Made by a program: the position numbers and the translations under genes
The notes under the pieces: generated by a model
The model's input: the letters and a program-made list of their open reading frames with translations, nothing else
The model's database searches: none
What the model was told of the DNA's origin: nothing
Source: Sepiola atlantica
Lineage: Eukaryota > Mollusca > Cephalopoda > Sepiida > Sepiolidae
Direction: 5' to 3'
Length of the DNA stretch: 64,000 nt
Assembly: GCA_963556195.1 (NCBI GenBank)
Contig: CAUVYP010000579.1
Span: forward strand, 496,001 to 560,000
Shown here: positions 12,612 to 24,701 of the stretch, in pieces
How positions within the stretch are numbered: position 1 is the stretch's first letter
How the letters are laid out: each line of letters begins with the position of its first letter

Positions 12612-15600
12612 TTGTTGATGTTTTGCGTATTCAGTTTGTATCGACATATCTCCGGGAGTACAAGAGCTGAACTTCTGAAACTTGGTACTTCAGTAGAAAA
12701 TGTGTGTCTGCTAATGTCTGCAAAGTTTCGGAGCACAATTCTTATAAATGTGGAAGTTATTAACAAAAGACCTATCAACTTTAAATCGCACTAAATTTTG
12801 TTTATGTTTTGCGTATTCAGTTTGTATCGACATATCTCCGGGAGTACAAGAGCTGAACTTCTGAAACTTGGTACTTCAGTAGAAAATGTGTGTCCGCTAA
12901 TGTCTGCAAAGTTTCGGAGCACAATTCTTATAAATGTGGAAGTTATTAACACAAGCGATATACCTTTTAAATCGCACTAAATTTTGTTGATGTTTTGCGT
13001 ATTCAGTTTGTATCGACATATCTCCGGGAGTACAAGAGCTGAACTTCTGAAACTTGGTACTTCAGTAGAAAATGTGTGTCCGCTAATGTCTGCAAAGTTT
13101 CAGAGCACAATTTGTATAAATGTGGAAGTTATAAACACAAGCGATATCAACTTAAAATCGCACTAAATTTTGTTGATGTTTTGCGTATTCAGTTTGTATC
13201 GACATATCTCCGGGAGTACAAGAGCTGAACTTCTGAAACTTGGTACTTCAGTGGAAAATGTGTGTCCGCTAATGTCTGCAAAGTTTCGGAGCACAATTCT
13301 TATAAATGTGGAAGTTATTAACACAAGCGATATACCTTTTAAATCGCACTAAATTTTGTTGATGTTTTGCGTATTCAGTTTGTATCGACATATCTCCGGG
13401 AGTACAAGAGCTGAACTTCTGAAACTTGGTACTTCAGTAGAAAATGTGTGTCCGCTAATGTCTGCAAAGTTTCAGAGCACAATTTGTATAAATGTGGAAG
13501 TTATAAACACAAGCGATATCAACTTAAAATCGCACTAAATTTTGTTGATGTTTTGCGTATTCAGTTTGTATCGACATATCTCCGGGAGTACAAGAGCTGA
13601 ACTTCTGAAACTGTGTACTTCAGTGGAAAATGTGTGTCCGCTAATGTCTGCAAAGTTTCGGAGCACAATTCTTATAAATGTGGAAGTTATTAACACAAGC
13701 GATATACCTTTTAAATCGCACTAAATTTTGTTGATGTTTTGCGTATTCAGTTTGTATCGACATATCTCCGGGAGTACAAGAGCTGAACTTCTGAAACTTG
13801 GTACCTCAGTAGAAAATGTGTGTCCGCTAAGGTCTGCAAAGTTTCAGAGCACAATTCTTATAAATGTGGAAGTTATTAACACAAGCGATATACCTTTTAA
13901 ATCGCACTAAATTTTGTTGATGTTTTGCGTATTCAGTTTGTATCGACATATCTCCGGGAGTACAAGAGCTGAACTTCTGAAACTTGGTACTTCAGTAGAA
14001 AATGTGTGTCCGCTAATGTCTGCAAAGTTTCAGAGCACAATTCTTATAAATGTGGAAGTTATAAACAAAAGCGATATCAACTTAAAATCGCACTAAATTT
14101 TGTTGATGTTTTGCGTATTCAGTTTGTATCGACATATCTCCGGGAGTACAAGAGCTGAACTTCTGAAACTTGGTACTTCAGTAGAAAATGTGTGTCCGCT
14201 AATGTCTGCAAAGTTTCGGAGCACAATTCTTATAAATGTGGAAGTTATAAACAAAAGCGATATCAACTTAAAATCGCACTAAATTTTGTTGATGTTTTGC
14301 GTATTCAGTTTGTATCGACATATCTCCGAGAGTACAAGAGCTGAACTTCTGAAACTTGGTACTTCAGTAGAAAATGTGTGTCCGCTAATGTCTGCAAAGT
14401 TTCAGAGCACAATTCTTATAAATGTGGAAGTTATAAACAAAAGCGATATCAACTTAAAAACGCACTAAATTTTGTTGATGTTTTGCGTATTCAGTTTGTA
14501 TCGACATATCTCCGGGAGTACAAGAGCTGAACTTCTGAAACTTGGTACTTCAGTAGAAAATGTGTGTCCGCTAATGTCTGCAAAGTTTCAGAGCACAATT
14601 CTTATAAATGTGGAAGTTATAAACAAAAGCGATATCAACTTAAAATCGCACTAAATTTTGTTGATGTTTTGCGTATTCAGTTTGTATCGACATATCTCCG
14701 GGAGTACAAGAGCTGAACTTCTGAAACTTGGTACTTCAGTAGAAAATGTATGTCCGCTAATGTCTGCAAAGTTTCAGAGCACAATTTGTATAAATGTGGA
14801 AGTTATAAACGCAAGCGATATCAACTTAAAATCGCACTAAATTTTGTTGATGTTTTGCGTATTCAGTTTGTATCGACATATCTCCGGGAGTACAAGAGCT
14901 GAACTTCTGAAACTTGGTACTTCAGTAGAAAATGTGTGTCTGCTAATGTCTGCAAAGTTTCGGAGCACAATTCTTATAAATGTGGAAGTTATAAACAAAA
15001 GCGATATCAACTTAAAATCGCACTAAATTTTGTTGATGTTTTGCGTATTCAGTTTGTATCGACATATCTCCGGGAGTACAAGAGCTGAACTTCTGAAACT
15101 TGGTACTTCAGTAGAAAATGTGTGTCCGCTAATGTCTGCAAAGTTTCGGAGCACAATTCTTATAAATGTGGAAGTTATTAACACAAGCGATATACCTTTT
15201 AAATCGCACTAAATTTTGTTGATGTTTTGCGTATTCAGTTTGTATCGACATATCTCCGGGAGTACAAGAGCTGAACTTCTGAAACTTGGTACTTCAGTAG
15301 AAAATGTGTGTCCGCTAATGTCTGCAAAGTTTCGGAGCACAATTCTTATAAATGTGGAAGTTATTAACACAAGCGATATACCTTTTAAATCGCACTTAAT
15401 TTTGTTGATGTTTTGCGTATTCAGTTTGTATCGACATATCTCCGGGAGTACAAGAGCTGAACTTCTGAAACTTGGTACTTCAGTAGAAAATGTGTGTCCG
15501 CTAATGTCTGCAAAGTTTCAGAGCACAATTCTTATAAATGTGGAAGTTGTAAACAAAAGCGATATCAACTTAAAATCGCACTAAATTTTGTTGATGTTTT

Positions 15601-16145
15601 GCGTATTCAGTTTGTATCGACATATCTCCGGGAGTACAAGAGCTGAACTTCTGAAACTTGGTACTTCAGTAGAAAATGTATGTCCGCTAATGTCTGCAAA
15701 GTTTCAGAGCACAATTTGTATAAATGTGGAAGTTATAAACGCAAGCGATATCAACTTAAAATCGCACTAAATTTTGTTGATGTTTTGCGTATTCAGTTTG
15801 TATCGACATATCTCCGGGAGTACAAGAGCTGAACTTCTGAAACTTGGTACTTCAGTAGAAAATGTGTGTCCGCTAATGTCTGCAAAGTTTCGGAGCACAA
15901 TTCTTATAAATGTGGAAGTTATTAACACAAGCGATATACCTTTTAAATCGCACTAAATTTTGTTTATGTTTTGCGTATTCAGTTTGTATCGACATATCTC
16001 CGGGAGTACAAGAGCTGAACTTCTGAAACTTGGTACTTCAGTAGAAAATGTGTGTCCGCTAATGTCTGCAAAGTTTCAGAGCACAATTCTTATAAATGTG
16101 GAAGTTATAAACAAAAGCGATATCAACTTAAAATCGCATTAAATT
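12612..16145. repeat. Long HOR unit 3 (19 monomers, 3534 bp)
   Basis: It matches unit 2 marker by marker from the head monomer to 15396, where an A-to-T change at 15397 removes the usual TAA. It then lacks one tail-B monomer relative to unit 2 before rejoining the order at 15402 (AAGTTGTAAAC). The penultimate-position TTTATG monomer at 15960 has GTTTTGCG rather than the GTTTGGCG of units 1 and 2. The unit is followed by a tail-D monomer instead of the expected head monomer, so the regular HOR breaks here. Confidence 0.85.
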
Positions 16146-19100
16146 TTGTTGATGTTTTGCGTATTCAGTTTGTATCGACATATCTCCGGGAGTACAAGAG
16201 CTGAACTTCTGAAACTTGGTACTTCAGTAGAAAATGTGTGTCCGCTAATGTCTGCAAAGTTTCAGAGCACAATTTGTATAAATGTGGAAGTTATAAACAC
16301 AAGCGATATCAACTTAAAATCGCACTAAATTTTGTTGATGTTTTGCGTATTCAGTTTGTATCGACATATCTCCGGGAGTACAAGAGCTGAACTTCTGAAA
16401 CTTGGTACTTCAGTGGAAAATGTGTGTCCGCTAATGTCTGCAAAGTTTCGGAGCACAATTCTTATAAATGTGGAAGTTATTAACACAAGCGATATACCTT
16501 TTAAATCGCACTATATTTTGTTGATGTTTTGCGTATTCAGTTTGTATCGACATATCTCCGGGAGTACAAGAGCTGAACTTCTGAAACTTGGTACTTCAGT
16601 AGAAAATGTGTGTCCGCTAAGGTCTGCAAAGTTTCAGAGCACAATTCTTATAAATGTGGAAGTTATTAACACAAGCGATATACCTTTTAAATCGCACTAA
16701 ATTTTGTTGATGTTTTGCGTATTCAGTTTGTATCGACATATCTCCGGGAGTACAAGAGCTGAACTTCTGAAACTTGGTACTTCAGTAGCAAATGTGTGTC
16801 CGCTAATGTCTGCAAAGTTTCAGAGCACAATTCTTATAAATGTGGAAGTTATAAACAAAAGCGATATCAACTTAAAATCGCACTAAATTTTGTTGATGTT
16901 TTGCGTATTCAGTTTGTATCGACATATCTCCGGGAGTACAAGAGCTGAACTTCTGAAACTTGGTACTTCAGTAGAAAATGTGTGTCCGCTAATGTCTGCA
17001 AAGTTTCGGAGCACAATTCTTATAAATGTGGAAGTTATAAACAAAAGCGATATCAACTTAAAATCGCACTAAATTTTGTTGATGTTTTGCGTATTCAGTT
17101 TGTATCGACATATCTCCGGGAGTACAAGAGCTGAACTTCTGAAACTTGGTACTTCAGTAGAAAATGTGTGTCCGCTAATGTCTGCAAAGTTTCAGAGCAC
17201 AATTCTTATAAATGTGGAAGTTATAAACAAAAGCGATATCAACTTAAAAACGCACTAAATTTTGTTGATGTTTTGCGTATTCAGTTTGTATCGACATATC
17301 TCCGGGAGTACAAGAGCTGAACTTCTGAAACTTGGTACTTCAGTAGAAAATGTGTGTCCGCTAATGTCTGCAAAGGTTCAGAGCACAATTCTTATAAATG
17401 TGGAAGTTATAAACAAAAGCGATATCAACTTAAAATCGCACTAAATTTTGTTGATGTTTTGCGTATTCAGTTTGTATCGACATATCTCCGGGAGTACAAG
17501 AGCTGAACTTCTGAAACTTGGTACTTCAGTAGAAAATGTATGTCCGCTAATGTCTGCAAAGTTTCAGAGCACAATTTGTATAAATGTGGAAGTTATAAAC
17601 GCAAGCGATATCAACTTAAAATCGCACTAAATTTTGTTGATGTTTTGCGTATTCAGTTTGTATCGACATATCTCCGGGAGTACAAGAGCTGAACTTCTGA
17701 AACTTGGTACTTCAGTAGAAAATGTGTGTCTGCTAATGTCTGCAAAGTTTCGGAGCACAATTCTTATAAATGTGGAAGTTATAAACAAAAGCGATATCAA
17801 CTTAAAATCGCACTAAATTTTGTTGATGTTTTGCGTATTCAGTTTGTATCGACATATCTCCGGGAGTACAAGAGCTGAACTTCTGAAACTTGGTACTTCA
17901 GTAGAAAATGTGTGTCCGCTAATGTCTGCAAATTTTCGGAGCACATATCTTATAAATGTGGAAGTTATTAACACAAGCGATATACCTTTTAAATCGCACT
18001 AAATTTTGTTGATGTTTTGCGTATTCAGTTTGTATCGACATATCTCCGGGAGTACAAGAGCTGAACTTCTGAAACTTGGTACTTCAGTAGAAAATGTGTG
18101 TCCGCTAATGTCTGCAAAGTTTCAGAGCACAATTCTTATAAATGTGGAAGTTATAAACAAAAGCGATATCAACTTAAAATCGCACTAAATTTTGTTGATG
18201 TTTTGCGTATTCAGTTTGTATCGACATATCTCCGGGAGTACAAGAGCTGAACTTCTGAAACTTGGTACTTCAGTAGAAAATGTGTGTCCGCTAATGTCTG
18301 CAAAGTTTCAGAGCACAATTCTTATAAATGTGGAAGTTATAAACAAAAGCGATATCAACTTAAAATCGCACTAAATTTTGTTGATGTTTTGCGTATTCAG
18401 TTTGTATCGACATATCTCCGGGAGTACAAGAGCTGAACTTCTGAAACTTGGTACTTCAGTAGAAAATGTATGTCCGCTAATGTCTGCAAAGTTTCAGAGC
18501 ACAATTTGTATAAATGTGGAAGTTATAAACGCAAGCGATATCAACTTAAAATCGCACTAAATTTTGTTGATGTTTTGCGTATTCAGTTTGTATCGACATA
18601 TCTCCGGGAGTACAAGAGCTGAACTTCTGAAACTTGGTACTTCAGTAGAAAATGTGTGTCCGCTAATGTCTGCAAAGTTTCAGAGCACAATTTGTATAAA
18701 TGTGGAAGTTATAAACGCAAGCGATATCAACTTAAAATCGCACTAAATTTTGTTGATGTTTTGCGTATTCAGTTTGTATCGACATATCTCCGGGAGTACA
18801 AGAGCTGAACTTCTGAAACTTGGTACTTCAGTAGAAAATGTGTGTCCGCTAATGTCTGCAAAGTTTCGGAGCACAATTCTTATAAATGTGGAAGTTATAA
18901 ACAAAAGCGATATCAACTTAAAATCGCACTAAATTTTGTTGATGTTTTGCGTATTCAGTTTGTATCGACATATCTCCGGGAGTACAAGAGCTGAACTTCT
19001 GAAACTTGGTACTTCAGTAGAAAATTTGTGTCCGCTAATGTCTGCAAAGTTTCGGAGCACAATTCTTATAAATGTGGAAGTTATTAACACAAGCGATATA

Positions 19101-19307
19101 CCTTTTAAATCGCACTAAATTTTGTTGATGTTTTGCGTATTCAGTTTGTATCGACATATCTCCGGGAGTACAAGAGCTGAACTTCTGAAACTTGGTACTT
19201 CAGTAGAAAAGGTGTGTCCGCTAATGTCTGCAAAGTTTCAGAGCACAATTTGTATAAATGTGGAAGTTATAAACACAAGCGATATCAACTTAAAATCGCA
19301 CTAAATT
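16146..19307. repeat. Long HOR, degenerate unit 4 (17 monomers, 3162 bp)
   Basis: The order tail D, tail B, CTAAGGTCTG, TTTCAGAG/tail A, tail A, AAAACGCAC, TTTCAGAG/tail A, tail E, GTCTGCTAATG, tail B (16146-18005) follows units 1-3, but the head pair is missing. Private changes accumulate: AGTAGCAAATG near 16788, CAAAGGTTCAG near 17374, AAATTTTCGGAGCACATATC near 17931, AAAATTTGTGTCC at 19021 and AAAAGGTGTGTCC at 19207. Two tail-E monomers are adjacent (18378 and 18564), the second lacking the usual AATGTATGTCC marker. Confidence 0.7.
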
Positions 19308-20609
19308 TTGTTGATGTTTTGCGTATTCAGTTTGTATCGACATATCTCCGGGAGTACAAGAGCTGAACTTCTGAAACTTGGTACTTCAGTAGAAAATGTG
19401 TGTCCGCTAATGTCTGCAAAGTTTCGGAGCACAATTCTTATAAATGTGGAAGTTATTAACAAAAGACTTATCAACTTTAAATCGCACTAAATTTTGTTTA
19501 TGTTTTGCGTATTCAGTTTGTATCGACATATCTCCGGGAGTACAAGAGCTGAACTTCTGAAACTTCGTACATCAGTAGAAAATGTGTGTCCGCTATTGTC
19601 TGCAAAGTTTCGGAGCACAATTCTCATAAATGTGGAAGTTATAAACAAAAGCGATATCAACTTAAAATCGCACTAAATTTTGTTGATGTTTTGCGTATTC
19701 AGTTTGTATCGACATATCTCCGGGAGTACAAGAGCTGAACTTCTGAAACTTGGTACTTCAGTAGAAAATGTGTGTCCGCTAATGTCTGCAAAGTCTCGGA
19801 GCACAATTCTTATAAATGTGGAAGTTATTAACACAAGCGATATACCTTTTAAATCGCACTAAATTTTGTTGATGTTTTGCGTATTCAGTTTGTATCGACA
19901 TATCTCCTGGAGTACAAGAGCTGAACTTCTGAAACTTGGTACTTCAGTAGAAAATGTGTGTCCGCTAAGGTCTGCAAAGTTTCAGAGCACAATTCTTATA
20001 AATGTGGAAGTTATAAACAAAAGCGATATCAACTTAAAATCGCACTAAATTTTGTTGATGTTTTGCGTATTCAGTTTGTATCGACATATCTCCGGGAGTA
20101 CAAGAGCTGAACTTCTGAAACTTGGTACTTCAGTAGAAAATGTATGTCCGCTAATGTCTGCAAAGTTTCAGAGCACAATTTGTATAAATGTGGAAGTTAT
20201 AAACGCAAGCGATATCAACTTAAAATCGCACTAAATTTTGTTGATGTTTTGCGTATTCAGTTTGTATCGACATATCTCCGGGAGTACAAGAGCTGAACTT
20301 CTGAAACTTGGTACTTCAGTAGAAAATGTGTGTCCGCTAATGTCTGCAAAGTTTCGGAGCACAATTCTTATAAATGTGGAAGTTATAAACAAAAGCGATA
20401 TCAACTTAAAATCGCACTAAATTTTGTTGATGTTTTGCGTATTCAGTTTGTATCGACATATCTCCGGGAGTACAAGAGCTGAACTTCTGAAACTTGGTAC
20501 TTCAGTAGAAAATGTGTGTCCGCTAATGTCTGCAAAGTTTCGGAGCACAATTCTTATAAATGTGGAAGTTATAAACAAAAGCGATATCAACTTAAAATCG
20601 CACTAAATT
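19308..20609. repeat. Second HOR type, 7-monomer unit (1302 bp)
   Basis: It starts with a tail-C monomer (AGACTTATC), then a TTTATG monomer with CTTCGTACATCAG and CTCATAA (19494), then a CAAAGTCTCGG monomer with tail B (19680). The fourth monomer has TCTCCTGGAG and CTAAGGTCTG (19866), followed by tail E (20052) and two tail-A monomers. The next head starts at 20610. Confidence 0.8.
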
Positions 20610-22469
20610 GTGTTGATGTTTTGCGTATTCAGTTTGTATCGACATATCTCCGGGAGTACAAGAGCTGAACTTCTGAAACTTGGTACTTCAGTAGAAAATG
20701 TGTGTCCGCTAATGTCTGCAAAGTTTCGGAGCACAATTCTTATAAATGTGGAAGTTATTAACAAAAGACTTATCAACTTTAAATCGCACTAAATTTTGTT
20801 TATGTTTTGCGTATTCAGTTTGTATCGACATATCTGCGGGAGTACAAGAGCTGAACTTCTGAAACTTCGTACATCAGTAGAAAATGTGTGTCCGCTATTG
20901 TCTGCAAAGTTTCGGAGCACAATTCTCATAAATGTGGAAGTTATAAACAAAAGCGATATCAACTTAAAATCGCACTAAATTTTGTTGATGTTTTGCGTAT
21001 TCAGTTTGTATCGACATATCTCCGGGAGTACAAGAGCTGAACTTCTGAAACTTGGTACTTCAGTAGAAAATGTGTGTCCGCTAATGTCTGCAAAGTCTCG
21101 GAGCACAATTCTTATAAATGTGGAAGTTATTAACACAAGCGATATACCTTTTAAATCGCACTAAATTTTGTTGATGTTTTGCGTATTCAGTTTGTATCGA
21201 CATATCTCCGGGAGTACAAGAGCTGAACTTCTGAAACTTGGTACTTCAGTAGAAAATGTGTGTCCGCTAATGTCTGCAAAGTTTCAGAGCACAATTCTTA
21301 TAAATGTGGAAGTTATAAACAAAAGCGATATCAACTTAAAATCGCATTAAATTTTGTTGATGTTTTGCGTATTCAGTTTGTATCGACATATCTCCGGGAG
21401 TACAAGAGCTGAACTTCTGAAACTTGGTACTTCAGTAGAAAATGTGTGTCCGCTAATGTCTGCAAAGTTTCAGAGCACAATTTGTATAAATGTGGAAGTT
21501 ATAAACACAAGCGATATCAACTTAAAATCGCACTAAATTTTGTTGATGTTTTGCGTATTCAGTTTGTATCGACATATCTCCGGGAGTACAAGAGCTGAAC
21601 TTCTGAAACTTGGTACTTCAGTAGAAAATGTGTGTCCGCTAATGTCTGCAAAGTTTCGGAGCACAATTCTTATAAATGTGGAAGTTATTAACACAAGCGA
21701 TATACCTTTTAAATCGCACTAAATTTTGTTGATGTTTTGCGTATTCAGTTTGTATCGACATATCTCCGGGAGTACAAGAGCTGAACTTCTGAAACTTGGT
21801 ACTTCAGTAGAAAATGTGTGTCCGCTAAGGTCTGCAAAGTTTCAGAGCACAATTCTTATAAATGTGGAAGTTATTAACACAAGCGATATACCTTTTAAAT
21901 CGCACTAAATTTTGTTGATGTTTTGCGTATTCAGTTTGTATCGACATATCTCCGGGAGTACAAGAGCTGAACTTCTGAAACTTGGTACTTCAGTAGAAAA
22001 TGTGTGTCCGCTAATGTCTGCAAAGTTTCAGAGCACAATTCTTATAAATGTGGAAGTTATAAACAAAAGCGATATCAACTTAAAATCGCACTAAATTTTG
22101 TTGATGTTTTGCGTATTCAGTTTGTATCGACATATCTCCGGGAGTACAAGAGCTGAACTTCTGAAACTTGGTACTTCAGTAGAAAATGTGTGTCCGCTAA
22201 TGTCTGCAAAGTTTCGGAGCACAATTCTTATAAATGTGGAAGTTATAAACAAAAGCGATATCAACTTAAAATCGCACTAAATTTTGTTGATGTTTTGCGT
22301 ATTCAGTTTGTATCGACATATCTCCGGGAGTACAAGAGCTGAACTTCTGAAACTTGGTACTTCAGTAGAAAATGTGTGTCCGCTAATGTCTGCAAAGTTT
22401 CGGAGCACAATTCTTATAAATGTGGAAGTTATAAACAAAAGCGATATCAACTTAAAATCGCACTTAATT
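20610..22469. repeat. Second HOR type, 10-monomer unit (1860 bp)
   Basis: It has the same three-monomer head as the previous unit (tail C; TTTATG with CTTCGTACATC; CAAAGTCTCGG), then TTTCAGAG/tail A with GCATTAA, tail D, tail B, CTAAGGTCTG, TTTCAGAG/tail A and two tail-A monomers. The head monomer is preceded by AAATTGTGTTG (20607-20617 area), a private change. An A-to-T change at 22465 removes the TAA between the last monomer and the next unit. Confidence 0.82.
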
Positions 22470-24701
22470 TTGTTGATGTTTTGCGTATTCAGTTTGTATC
22501 GACATATCTCCGGGAGTACAAGAGCTGAACTTCTGAAACTTGGTACTTCAGTAGAAAATGTGTGTCCGCTAATGTCTGCAAAGTTTCGGAGCACAATTCT
22601 TATAAATGTGGAAGTTATTAACAAAAGACTTATCAACTTTAAATCGCACTAAATTTTGTTTATGTTTTGCGTATTCAGTTTGTATCGACATATCTCCGGG
22701 AGTACAAGAGCTGAACTTCTGAAACTTCGTACATCAGTAGAAAATGTGTGTCCGCTATTGTCTGCAAAGTTTCGGAGCACAATTCTCATAAATGTGGAAG
22801 TTATAAACAAAAGCGATATCAACTTAAAATCGCACTAAATTTTGTTGATGTTTTGCGTATTCAGTTTGTATCGACATATCTCCGGGAGTACAAGAGCTGA
22901 ACTTCTGAAACTTGGTACTTCAGTAGAAAATGTGTGTCCGCTAATGTCTGCAAAGTCTCGGAGCACAATTCTTATAAATGTGGAAGTTATTAACACAAGC
23001 GATATACCTTTTAAATCGCACTAAATTTTGTTTATGTTTTGCGTATTCAGTTTGTATCGACATATCTCCGGGAGTACAAGAGCTGAACTTCTGAAACTTG
23101 GTACTTCAGTAGAAAATGTGTGTCCGCTAATGTCTGCAAAGTTTCAGAGCACAATTCTTATAAATGTGGAAGTTATAAACAAAAGCGATATCAACTTAAA
23201 ATCGCATTAAATTTTGTTGATGTTTTGCGTATTCAGTTTGTATCGACATATCTCCGGGAGTACAAGAGCTGAACTTCTGAAACTTGGTACTTCAGTAGAA
23301 AATGTGTGTCCGCTAATGTCTGCAAAGTTTCAGAGCACAATTTGTATAAATGTGGAAGTTATAAACACAAGCGATATCAACTTAAAATCGCACTAAATTT
23401 TGTTGATGTTTTGCGTATTCAGTTTGTATCGACATATCTCCGGGAGTACAAGAGCTGAACTTCTGAAAGTTTGTACTTCAGTAGAAAATGTGTGTCCGCT
23501 AATGTCTGCAAAGTTTCGGAGCACAATTCTTATAAATGTGGAAGTTATTAACACAAGCGATATACCTTTTAAATCGCACTAAATTTTGTTGATGTTTTGC
23601 GTATTCAGTTTGTATCGACATATCTCCGGGAGTACAAGAGCTGAACTTCTGAAACTTGGTACTTCAGTAGAAAATGTGTGTCCGCTAAGGTCTGCAAAGT
23701 TTCAGAGCACAATTCTTATAAATGTGGAAGTTATTAACACAAGCGATATACCTTTTAAATCGCACTAAATTTTGTTGATGTTTTGCGTATTCAGTTTGTA
23801 TCGACATATCTCCGGGAGTACAAGAGCTGAACTTCTGAAACTTGGTACTTCAGTAGAAAATGTGTGTCCGCTAATGTCTGCAAAGTTTCAGAGCACAATT
23901 CTTATAAATGTGGAAGTTATAAACAAAAGCGATATCAACTTAAAATCGCACTAAATTTTGTTGATGTTTTGCGTATTCAGTTTGTATCGACATATCTCCG
24001 GGAGTACAAGAGCTGAACTTCTGAAACTTGGTACTTCAGTAGAAAATGTGTGTCCGCTAATGTCTGCAAAGTTTCGGAGCACAATTCTTATAAATGTGGA
24101 AGTTATAAACAAAAGCGATATCAACTTAAAATCGCACTAAATTTTGTTGATGTTTTGCGTATTCAGTTTGTATCGACATATCTCCGGGAGTACAAGAGCT
24201 GAACTTCTGAAACTTGGTACTTCAGTAGAAAATGTGTGTCCGCTAATGTCTGCAAAGTTTCGGAGCACAATTCTTATAAATGTGGAAGTTATTAACACAA
24301 GCGATATACCTTTTAAATCGCACTAAATTTTGTTGATGTTTTGCGTATTCAGTTTGTATCGACATATCTCCGGGAGTACAAGAGCTGAACTTCTGAAACT
24401 TGGTACTTCAGTAGAAAATGTGTGTCCGCTAATGTCTGCAAAGTTTCAGAGCACAATTCTTATAAATGTGGAAGTTATAAACAAAAGCGATATCAACTTA
24501 AAATCGCACTAAATTTTGTTGATGTTTTGCGTATTCAGTTTGTATCGACATATCTCCGGGAGTACAAGAGCTGAACTTCTGAAACTTGGTACTTCAGTAG
24601 AAAATGTGTGTCCGCTAATGTCCGCAAAGTTTCAGAGCACAATTCTTATAAATGTGGAAGTTATTAACAAAAGCGATATCAACTTAAAATCGCACTAAAT
24701 T
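22470..24701. repeat. Second HOR type, 12-monomer unit a (2232 bp)
   Basis: Head: tail C, CTTCGTACATC, CAAAGTCTCGG. It continues with a TTTATG monomer (23028), tail D, a GAAAGTTTGTACTTC monomer (23400), CTAAGGTCTG (23586) and five further monomers ending with a TGTCCGCAAAG monomer (24516). The last nine monomers overlap a stretch that recurs 2232 bases later with the same markers. Confidence 0.85.
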
